The notes under the pieces are model-generated. The model was not told where the DNA came from. It saw only the letters and a list, made by a program, of their open reading frames with translations, and ran no database searches. A stretch of 6,078 bases of DNA, taken from assembly GCA_023458995.1 (NCBI GenBank), contig JAEWVV010000027.1, positions 1-6,078 on the forward strand, written 5' to 3'. This DNA comes from Bacillota bacterium (GTDB taxonomy: Bacteria; Bacillota_I; Bacilli_A; Acholeplasmatales; Acholeplasmataceae). Shown here in pieces: positions 1 through 4,810 of this stretch; position 1 is the first letter of the stretch, and every line of letters starts with the position of its first letter. The position numbers and the translations under genes were made by a program.

Positions 1-1
1 A

Positions 2-73
2 GATATATATCGTGCAGAAAACATGAATAGAGTAAATTTGGTTCTTCTATGCTTGTCTATGTATGAGTTTTGA
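2..73 (+). CDS. Possible C-terminal tail of an upstream gene (partial)
   Basis: The frame beginning at base 2 is open from the window edge for 23 codons and stops at TGA 71-73. The residues (start DIYRAENMNR, end LSMYEF) have a protein-like composition, but the stretch is too short to identify. There is no ribosome binding site before the internal ATG at 23, so if the stretch is real it is the end of a longer gene starting outside the window. No GC-rich terminator follows; there is only a weak AT-rich hairpin at 101-120. It could equally be chance. Confidence 0.2.
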   Translation, partial: DIYRAENMNRVNLVLLCLSMYEF

Positions 74-124
74 TTATTACTTAATTATGTAACGTATATA
101 TTTCTTAGAAAATCAAGAAACCAT

Positions 125-319
125 TTAATTCATTGTACCATAAAATCTATCAAAAATGTCTATATTCACCAAGTTTTCTAACTTTGTAGCAAGATCAAAT
201 CCAGCCGATATAAAATCTTCATAACGTTTGTCTACAGAGGTAAAGAACTTAATGCCTAGAATGATATCATCTGTACCCATGAGCAAAGATTTTATAAGGA
301 TATTTAATTTATCTTGATT
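125..319 (-). pseudogene. In-frame continuation of the small gene after a tandem stop (likely decayed 3' part)
   Basis: On the minus strand the frame that ends at TAA-TAG (325-320) is open again for 64 codons and stops at TAA 127-125. The residues look coded rather than random: an alternating hydrophobic/charged N-terminal part, then an amphipathic stretch (SAGFDLATKLENLVNIDIF) and the end RFYGTMN. The only ATG, at 280, would give 51 residues but has no ribosome binding site. The simplest reading is a former gene of about 130 codons interrupted by stop mutations. A separate small ORF, or a sequencing error at 320-325, cannot be excluded. The family is unknown. Confidence 0.35.
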
Positions 320-322
320 CTA

Positions 323-520
323 TTAATTCACTTTTTTAACACTCGGCCAGTTCCACCCACATGAAAGTTGGATACATTCCATGAAGTTATTATCTTTTAC
401 ATAATAAACGTATAGTTCATTAAATTCGACTTTATCTGTGAACTGCCAGTTATGGCTTCTAAGTGTATCTCTCAAATTATTCTCAAATACTTTTTGTTGA
501 TCTTTGATGCAGTTAATCAT
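323..520 (-). CDS. Small hypothetical protein, 65 residues
   Basis: No family was recognised. The frame is open back to 616 through a TTG, but that start has no ribosome binding site. The ATG at 520 has GGAG at 531-528, 7 nt upstream, so it is preferred. The product begins MINCIKDQQK, is soluble and rich in Asn, Lys and aromatics, and ends with a Cys-Gly-Trp-Asn-Trp-Pro cluster just before the stop. It stops at TAA (325-323), followed directly by an in-frame TAG. The same frame then stays open and coding-like to 125, so this may be the front half of a broken gene of about 130 codons. It stands alone, divergent from the nadE-like gene. A toxin, immunity protein or phage remnant is possible, but nothing in the sequence proves it. 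Confidence 0.4.
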   Translation of the reverse strand: MINCIKDQQKVFENNLRDTLRSHNWQFTDKVEFNELYVYYVKDNNFMECIQLSCGWNWPSVKKVN

Positions 521-563
521 TTTATCACTCCATAGATAATGCCAATCTATGCAATAAGTTATT

Positions 564-592
564 GATAAACACTTAATCATATTATTTGTCAA
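564..592 (-). promoter_or_regulatory. Candidate promoter of the small minus-strand gene
   Basis: On the minus strand a perfect TTGACA lies at 592-587. The matching -10 is poor: TTTATC at 569-564 with a 17-nt spacer, or TATCAA at 19 nt. Transcription from here would start about 30 nt before the GGAG of the ATG at 520, which suits that start and not the TTG at 616. Confidence 0.35.
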
Positions 593-630
593 ACAAAACA
601 GGATATCGTTCTTCAAATGAGTTCTTTTGA

Positions 631-659
631 TTGACTATAGAGTAAAATCAAATTATAGA
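631..659 (+). promoter_or_regulatory. Sigma-A type promoter of the NAD synthase-like gene
   Basis: TTGACT (631-636) and TATAGA (654-659) are separated by exactly 17 nt, each one or two bases from consensus. Transcription would start near 666, giving a 5' leader of about 60 nt. The gene's ribosome binding site AAAGGAG (714-720) sits 6 nt before the ATG at 727. No operator or riboswitch-like structure was seen in the leader. Confidence 0.65.
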
Positions 660-726
660 AGTAAAGATATTCGTAGATTCATTTGTTCTGATTTGATCAC
701 TAGATATCCTAATAAAGGAGAAAAAC

Positions 727-1728
727 ATGAATAATAATATGATATTGACCTCTAAATTACTTGAAATAAATCCTAAAATTTATTGTGAGCAAATAGAATC
801 ATTTATTGTATCTTCTTTTAATGATTCTAACTGTAAAGGAATTGTTGTACCTATATCAGGCGGACTTGATTCAAGTGTTGTTGCATCTCTATGTGCACGT
901 GCTATAGGTAAAGATAAGGTGATTGGTCTCATGTTACCCGAGACTTTTGGTAATCCAGAAGCAAATGACTACGGTAAGCTTATCGCAAATCATCTAAAAA
1001 TCAAGACAATCAAGAAAAATATCAGCCCTATATTAAGAGGATTAAGAACATCAAGTTGGTTTGATTCGATGATATCTGGAAGAGAACGTATGAAAGGCGT
1101 AGTTCTTAATCATTTGCATAAACAAAACCATACAACTGTTAGCCATTATTTGGATACCCTAAAGGGCACGTTAAATCCAAAGTCTAGAAAGCTTGTAACA
1201 CGTGTAAATTCCATACAAAGAGTAAGATTAATTTATTCCTACAAGATAGCAAATTCACTCAATTACTTATTAGCAGGAGCATCGAATAAAACCGAACAAA
1301 TGGTTGGTCTTTATGTCAAATATGGAATTGATGATGCTGCAGACATCATGCCACTTAGAAATCTTTATAGAAGCCAGTTATTACAACTAGCCGAATATAT
1401 GAAACTTCCTAATGATATCATTCATCGCGCACCAAACCCTGATATTCTACCTGGAGTCATCGATAAGTATGTTGATTACTTTGGGATCGATTCACATGTT
1501 GTCGATTTAATACTCATGGGGATTCAATTAAAGATGAGTCCTAATGATATTGCTATAGAATTAGGTATTGATCTCAACAAAGCGTTGCTTATTGAAGAAG
1601 TTGTTGAACTTAATATTAAAACTCAGTATAAAGCTATAGCACCTGAGTTCATCAAAAAAAATCATAGAACAATAGAAAAGACGTTTTGTAGTTACCTACA
1701 AAGTGTCTTTTTAAATTTAATTACATAG
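727..1728 (+). CDS. nadE: NAD+ synthase (ammonia-dependent type), divergent long form
   Basis: NH3-dependent NAD+ synthase makes NAD+ from nicotinate adenine dinucleotide, ATP and ammonia in the cytosol. The protein has 333 residues with no glutaminase domain. The ATP-pyrophosphatase loop SGGLDSS is at 44-50. The Arg-rich helix after the insertion is at 161-176, SNKTE (usual Mg-binding Glu) at 186-190, the D-D-A-A-D-I-M-P-L block at 202-210 and PNPDILPG at 236-243. Compact NadE proteins are about 245-275 residues. The extra length is a segment at about 103-158 plus a C-terminal tail after about 295, as in a longer NAD synthase branch that carries the DIMPL block. Oddities: the usual Tyr-Lys-Thr-Gln reads YRSQ (214-217), and the usual P-G-x-T-D-E reads PGVIDK (242-247), so a Lys, a Thr and a Glu normally kept are replaced. 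It is monocistronic with its own promoter and a strong AAAGGAG site. The fold is sure. NAD+ synthesis is likely, but another amidation or adenylation role is possible. Confidence 0.8.
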   Translation: MNNNMILTSKLLEINPKIYCEQIESFIVSSFNDSNCKGIVVPISGGLDSSVVASLCARAIGKDKVIGLMLPETFGNPEANDYGKLIANHLKIKTIKKNISPILRGLRTSSWFDSMISGRERMKGVVLNHLHKQNHTTVSHYLDTLKGTLNPKSRKLVTRVNSIQRVRLIYSYKIANSLNYLLAGASNKTEQMVGLYVKYGIDDAADIMPLRNLYRSQLLQLAEYMKLPNDIIHRAPNPDILPGVIDKYVDYFGIDSHVVDLILMGIQLKMSPNDIAIELGIDLNKALLIEEVVELNIKTQYKAIAPEFIKKNHRTIEKTFCSYLQSVFLNLIT

Positions 1729-1795
1729 AATTCTGAAATTAATATCATGATTCGTGTATAGATAAGCCAAATAAGACTTAATTCAAATGAAATGA

Positions 1796-1824
1796 TTTAC
1801 GAATCAAGCATCATGGGTTAAAAT
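1796..1824 (+). promoter_or_regulatory. Candidate promoter of the Nudix gene unit
   Basis: TTTACG (1796-1801) and TAAAAT (1819-1824) have a 17-nt spacer; the -10 is one base from consensus and the -35 is weaker. The start point would be near 1831, which places the ATG at 1829 outside the message and supports the ATG at 1847 as the true start. Confidence 0.45.
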
Positions 1825-1846
1825 AGATATGCTTAGGAGATTGAAC

Positions 1847-2368
1847 ATGAAAACAATAAAAATTATGGATAAAAATGATTATCAGTCGTGTATAAAAACC
1901 TATAAAAGAGAAGCTGTTCGCGCAATCATTATGAAAGATAACTTGCTTGCAATGGTAAAAAGTAAGAAGTTTAATGAATGCAAATTCCCCGGTGGTGGAA
2001 TGGAACACGGAGAAACACATGAATTATGTTTGATTCGTGAAGTGAATGAAGAAACAGGTTTAACTGTTATCCCAGTATCTATCAAACCCTATGGACACAT
2101 TAAAGAAAAAAGAACATCTTATCTTGATCATACAGAAGTGTTTGAAATGGATTCTTACTATTATTATGCTAAAGTAGAATCAAACATAGGAAGCACACAC
2201 TTAGATCAATATGAGCAAAACTATGGTTATGAACTTATATGGTTATCCATAGAAGATGCAATTAAAACAAATGAACTCGCATATCAAAACTATGAAGCGA
2301 TTGCTACATGGATTGAAAGAGAACTTACAGTCTTAAAAGCAATCAAAGAGGAAGGACTAATTCGTTAG
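1847..2368 (+). CDS. Nudix hydrolase
   Basis: Nudix enzymes hydrolyse nucleoside diphosphates linked to another group, for example damaged dNTPs or NDP-sugars, using Mg ions. The Nudix box is complete at residues 50-72: G50, E56, then R64-E65, E68-E69 and G71 match the GX5EX7REUXEEXGU pattern exactly, preceded by the usual Phe-Pro-Gly-Gly. The protein has 173 residues, a single domain with short flanks, and no signal peptide or membrane span. The frame is open from an ATG at 1829, but AGGAG (1835-1839) lies 7 nt before the ATG at 1847 and the predicted transcript starts near 1831, so 1847 is chosen. The substrate cannot be read from the box. The gene ends in TAG directly against the ATG of the alpha/beta-hydrolase-like gene, so the two are probably co-transcribed. 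Confidence 0.85.
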   Translation: MKTIKIMDKNDYQSCIKTYKREAVRAIIMKDNLLAMVKSKKFNECKFPGGGMEHGETHELCLIREVNEETGLTVIPVSIKPYGHIKEKRTSYLDHTEVFEMDSYYYYAKVESNIGSTHLDQYEQNYGYELIWLSIEDAIKTNELAYQNYEAIATWIERELTVLKAIKEEGLIR

Positions 2369-3235
2369 ATGAATACCATTGACCAGTACCAAGCATTTAT
2401 AAAACGTTATCCGAAAAAATCATTTCACTATCGCGGTGATGTTTTAACATATCGCTTGTTTGGCCAAGGAGAAAAACTGATTGTTTTACTTGTTGGAAGT
2501 AGTATGTTTTCAAGTGAAGCTTATTTCAAACTTCAAGAAGCTTTATCAGAAAATCTTCATGTTTTAACAATTGAAGATATTACGATGACGATATCTATTG
2601 AACGTATTGTAGATTCAATATCTTATTTGATCAGATTATTAAACTTCAAAAAAGTGACTGTACTTGGAATGGGTCACGGTGGTGGACTTGCTCAAGTATT
2701 CGCAAGAGATCATGCATCCCAGACCGAAGGTCTTATTCTTTATAACACATTGACACGACCCAAAAAACGAGATGAGATCTCAGAAACTGTCATTCAAGGT
2801 GTTCTAAACTCAATTCAAGAATTAAAAGAATTACGTAAAGTGATGCCATTAAGTCGTATTAAAAGAGCACTTCTAGATCAGATAAAATCGTTTGTAGTTA
2901 AAGATGATGACTTTGATTTATTTGAACTTTTAGTGAATAAATACAGCGAAAACGATGAGAAACAACAAATGGAAATCATTAAAGAATTACTCACAAATTA
3001 CACGTTTGATAAAACAGACTTTAAATACTTAAACTATAAATCACTCATTTTCTATGGGTATGATGACGATCCATTTGGAGGTTCAGATTTAATCGAATCA
3101 CTGGTTGATCATATGACAAATCCAGTGTTAAGATTTATTGATACAGACCGTTTTCAACTTATATTAGAACCATCACCCATGGTTAAATCAATCTTTGAAT
3201 TTATGAAATTATACGAACAAAAAAGCGCTTTATGA
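2369..3235 (+). CDS. Alpha/beta-hydrolase-fold protein lacking the catalytic Ser and His (probable pseudoenzyme)
   Basis: The 288 residues follow the alpha/beta hydrolase plan: strand plus oxyanion-loop region at 37-48, nucleophile elbow at 97-108, a helical lid-like insertion at about 133-215, the acid region after strand LIFYG at 226-234, and the C-terminal strand and helix at 252-282. Aligned to the usual V-G-H-S-M-G-G elbow, the segment LGMGHGGG (99-106) puts Gly102 (GGT, 2672-2674) where Ser should be. The usual G-H-F at the C-terminal His reads DRF (260-262), so Arg261 (CGT, 3149-3151) replaces His. The first His-Gly of the oxyanion loop reads Val-Gly (42-43). Asp232-234 could still be the acid. 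The frame is intact and full length, so it is probably kept for binding or structure, not hydrolysis. The ATG follows the Nudix stop with no gap and only a distant GGAAGGA (2349-2355), which implies translational coupling. Confidence 0.75.
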   Translation: MNTIDQYQAFIKRYPKKSFHYRGDVLTYRLFGQGEKLIVLLVGSSMFSSEAYFKLQEALSENLHVLTIEDITMTISIERIVDSISYLIRLLNFKKVTVLGMGHGGGLAQVFARDHASQTEGLILYNTLTRPKKRDEISETVIQGVLNSIQELKELRKVMPLSRIKRALLDQIKSFVVKDDDFDLFELLVNKYSENDEKQQMEIIKELLTNYTFDKTDFKYLNYKSLIFYGYDDDPFGGSDLIESLVDHMTNPVLRFIDTDRFQLILEPSPMVKSIFEFMKLYEQKSAL

Positions 3236-3244
3236 AGCGCTTTT
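3219..3244. terminator. Bidirectional intrinsic terminator shared by convergent genes
   Basis: A perfect 10-bp stem, AAAAGCGCTT (3221-3230) and AAGCGCTTTT (3235-3244), has the 4-nt loop TATG. Read on the plus strand it ends in TTTTATT. Read on the minus strand it ends in six Ts (complement of 3224-3219). Both flanking genes stop inside it: the plus gene at TGA 3233-3235 and hflX at TAA 3232-3230. Confidence 0.85.
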
Positions 3245-4483
3245 ATTCGTTATGTAGGATGAATATTGAATGGCTTGTTCTGGTGTTAAGATAACCTTGA
3301 CATAAGTACCATCATTTTCATAACGTGTTTCTAAAATCGTGTTGTTTTCTTTTAATTGATTGTAGATACCACCGTTTTCAAATGGTATTTTAAGAACGTG
3401 AATTAAACTGGATTTATAGATGTGACCATAGATTGCATTCACAAGTTCATCAATGTTTTCACCGGTTCTATTGGATACAAATATATAATCTTCAGGAATC
3501 GATGGCATCTTTAGTGCAATCTCTTTTTTGGTTAAAACCAAGAGTCTTTCAATATGGTCTGCACCAATTGATTTTAAAACGTCCTTGGTTGTATCTATTT
3601 GCTTTTGATCGAAATAACAACCATCAACAATATGAAGAAGTAAGTCAGCACCAATCACATCACTTAATGTCGATTCGAAACTACGAATCAGTTCATGTGG
3701 TAGTTTTGAAACGAAACCGACGGTATCAATTAAAATGAAAGGTGGGAAATTATCTTTTTGAAGTCGTTTAGCTTTAGTATCCAGTGTAGCAAATAACATA
3801 TCTTTTTCTAAGACAGGTTCTGAATCATGATGGAGATATTTTGAGAGTGAATTCATAATCGATGATTTACCAGCGTTCGTATAACCAACAAGTGCTACAA
3901 CAGGAATTCTATTTTTCATGCGTTGTTTTCTTGAAATGTTTTTTTCTTCTTTAATCTTTTCAAGTTCACGTTTGATGATTGAAATCTCTAGTGATAATTT
4001 TCTGCGATCGAGTTCGAGTTTTGTTTCACCAGGACCTTTGGCATTATAAGAGCCACCACCCTGTCTGGATAATGAACTACTCATTCCAATCAGTCTTGGT
4101 AATAAATAAAGTTTTTGTGCAAGTGCAACTTCTAAGACAGCTTCTTTAGATTGTGCTCTTTCTGCAAAGATTGATAAGATCAAAAAGCTTCTGTCAATCA
4201 CTTGTACATCTAAATCTTTTTCTAAGTGCTTAAGCTGTGCTGGAGATAATGTATCATCAAAAATAACGATATCAATATCCAGTACCTGAATCATGGCTTT
4301 AATTTCTTGAACTTTACCAGAACCGATATAAGTTCTTGGTGTAATTTCTTTAGCGTTTTGCACGACTTTTTCTTTTGTTTTAATGTTTAAAGCTTCAGCT
4401 AAATGTTCGAGTTCAACAAGTGAATCCATGGTTTGTTCATATGTTTGTTTGTAGGCTAATCCTACGAGTAATGCTTGATCCAT
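3230..4483 (-). CDS. hflX: GTPase HflX, ribosome-splitting/rescue factor
   Basis: HflX is a translational GTPase that binds the 50S subunit and splits stalled or antibiotic-bound 70S ribosomes, mainly in stress. The 417 residues show the full order. The N-terminal HflX domain includes YIGSGKVQEI (52-61) and the linker motif L-P-R-L-I-G-M (128-134) to R-Q-G-G-G (140-144) and G-P-G-E-T-K (150-155). A coiled linker follows at about 160-190. The G domain has P-loop GYTNAGKSS (200-208), switch I L-F-A-T-L-D (230-235) and DTVGF with KLPHEL (253-265). A C-terminal domain spans about 357-411. G4 is unusual: the normal N-K-x-D reads TKKE (318-321), and the G5-like site reads VSNRTG (336-341). The start has AAAGAGG (4495-4489) 5 nt upstream. 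The gene is led by a long structured leader with a small ORF. It converges on the alpha/beta-hydrolase-like gene with a 6-bp overlap and diverges from cdaA. The identification is firm. Confidence 0.95.
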   Translation of the reverse strand: MDQALLVGLAYKQTYEQTMDSLVELEHLAEALNIKTKEKVVQNAKEITPRTYIGSGKVQEIKAMIQVLDIDIVIFDDTLSPAQLKHLEKDLDVQVIDRSFLILSIFAERAQSKEAVLEVALAQKLYLLPRLIGMSSSLSRQGGGSYNAKGPGETKLELDRRKLSLEISIIKRELEKIKEEKNISRKQRMKNRIPVVALVGYTNAGKSSIMNSLSKYLHHDSEPVLEKDMLFATLDTKAKRLQKDNFPPFILIDTVGFVSKLPHELIRSFESTLSDVIGADLLLHIVDGCYFDQKQIDTTKDVLKSIGADHIERLLVLTKKEIALKMPSIPEDYIFVSNRTGENIDELVNAIYGHIYKSSLIHVLKIPFENGGIYNQLKENNTILETRYENDGTYVKVILTPEQAIQYSSYITNKSAS

Positions 4484-4629
4484 ATATACCTCTTTCTTTT
4501 ATTGACTGCTAAATGTCATGTGCACATAAGTTGTGCAGTCTATCTGTCATAAATGACGAAGAAGGCCTAGGATCAAGGAAAATAAACGTCTTATGATCTT
4601 AAAAACGTGTCATCCGTGACCTAAGGCTG
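4484..4629 (-). promoter_or_regulatory. Structured hflX leader, candidate attenuator
   Basis: Between the leader ORF stop and hflX lie about 146 nt with several short inverted repeats. GTCA/TGAC lies at 4609-4612 and 4617-4620. ACGTTTT/AAGACGT (minus 4608-4602 and 4592-4586, one G-U pair) is followed by TTATTTT, a weak terminator shape. GTCAT/ATGAC lies at 4546-4550 and 4553-4557. Two hairpins exclude each other: TGCACA/TGTGCA (4521-4526, 4532-4537) and GACTGC/GCAGTC (4504-4509, 4535-4540). ATGAC of one element can also pair with GTCAT of another. This is a layout expected of an attenuator, but no single strong terminator is seen, and no known riboswitch or T-box motif was recognised. Confidence 0.4.
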
Positions 4630-4665
4630 TTAGCGTAATCCGCTCATTAATGTTTTATTGGACAT
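4630..4665 (-). CDS. Leader peptide ORF upstream of hflX (MSNKTLMSGLR, 11 residues)
   Basis: On the minus strand a consensus AGGAGG (4678-4673) stands 7 nt before ATG 4665. The ORF runs 11 codons to TAA at 4632-4630. It lies just after the predicted hflX transcript start and about 146 nt before hflX. Its ribosome binding site is better than that of hflX itself. The last codons form the hairpin AGCG/CGCT (4632-4635, 4641-4644), and the stop lies in an overlapping alternative hairpin CTAA/TTAG (4621-4624, 4630-4633), so a ribosome paused here would change the folding. The peptide ends Gly-Leu-Arg. It lacks the Arg-Leu-Arg type arrest motif of macrolide leaders. Too short to be a functional protein; a regulatory leader peptide is the inferred role. 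Confidence 0.55.
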   Translation of the reverse strand: MSNKTLMSGLR

Positions 4666-4685
4666 GTCTATACCTCCTACGACTG

Positions 4686-4698
4686 GTGATTAAATCAC
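4686..4698. promoter_or_regulatory. Palindrome GTGATTAAATCAC at the hflX transcript start
   Basis: Perfect 5-bp arms (4686-4690 and 4694-4698) with a 3-nt centre lie at about +1 to +13 of the predicted hflX message. It could be a repressor operator or a 5'-end hairpin that stabilises the RNA. The same GTGAT/ATCAC half-sites recur at 4738-4742 and 4768-4772. Confidence 0.4.
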
Positions 4699-4715
4699 TA
4701 CTATCATTATAGTAG
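4698..4715. promoter_or_regulatory. Palindrome over the hflX -10 (candidate operator)
   Basis: CTACTAT (4698-4704), a 4-nt centre CATT, then ATAGTAG (4709-4715) form a perfect 7-bp inverted repeat. It contains the whole hflX -10 element (4711-4706 on the minus strand), so a bound repressor would block RNA polymerase. It touches the next palindrome at 4698. It does not match the CIRCE (HrcA) or CtsR consensus sites. The regulator is unknown. Confidence 0.45.
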
Positions 4716-4734
4716 GTTTATCATAGATGTGCAA
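4706..4734 (-). promoter_or_regulatory. hflX promoter
   Basis: On the minus strand TTGCAC (4734-4729) and a perfect TATAAT (4711-4706) are 17 nt apart. The start point would be near 4699, about 34 nt before the leader ORF and 216 nt before hflX. Confidence 0.65.
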
Positions 4735-4737
4735 TGA

Positions 4738-4772
4738 ATCACGATATTTTCATCATGTATGAAAGAAGTGAT
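4738..4772. promoter_or_regulatory. Interrupted dyad between the hflX and cdaA promoters
   Basis: The core TTTCAT (4748-4753), spacer catgt, ATGAAA (4759-4764) is flanked by outer arms ATCAC (4738-4742) and GTGAT (4768-4772). It covers the weak -35 region of cdaA and lies just upstream of the hflX -35, where an activator or repressor could act on both genes. No regulator can be named. In an AT-rich spacer part of the match may be chance. Confidence 0.35.
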
Positions 4773-4773
4773 A

Positions 4774-4782
4774 TGATATAAT
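4774..4782 (+). promoter_or_regulatory. cdaA promoter, extended -10 type
   Basis: TGATATAAT (4774-4782) is a perfect extended -10. No good -35 stands at 17 nt (CATGTA, 4754-4759), as is typical when TGn is present. The start point would be near 4789, leaving a leader of about 20 nt that carries AAGGAG (4796-4801), 9 nt before the cdaA ATG. This leaves no room for a riboswitch. Confidence 0.65.
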
Positions 4783-4810
4783 AGATGTAGTTAAAAAGGA
4801 GAGCGATGCT

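Noticed and set aside
101..120. Hairpin TTTCTT / AAGAAA between the possible upstream tail and the minus-strand remnant
   Set aside because: Only A-T rich with one C-G pair, an 8-nt loop and no T-run on either side; too weak to call a terminator.
1748..1806. 8-bp inverted repeat TGATTCGT / ACGAATCA around the spacer after the nadE-like gene
   Set aside because: The arms are 43 nt apart with no T-run, so it is not a terminator; in an AT-rich spacer it can be chance.
1829..1846. Upstream in-frame ATG giving the Nudix protein six more residues
   Set aside because: AGGAG lies inside this extension and points to the ATG at 1847; the predicted transcript starts near 1831.
1811..2085. Two open frames on the minus strand across the Nudix gene (69 and 61 codons)
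   Set aside because: Both are antisense to the intact Nudix box and overlap each other; shadows.
3433..3738. 101-codon open frame on the plus strand inside hflX
   Set aside because: It lies wholly within a confidently identified gene on the other strand, and its His/Gln/Tyr-rich product is typical of an antisense shadow.
4598..4620. GTCA/TGAC hairpin followed by a T-run on the minus strand as a proper terminator
   Set aside because: Only 4 bp, and separated from the five Ts by three bases; kept only as part of the leader structure.
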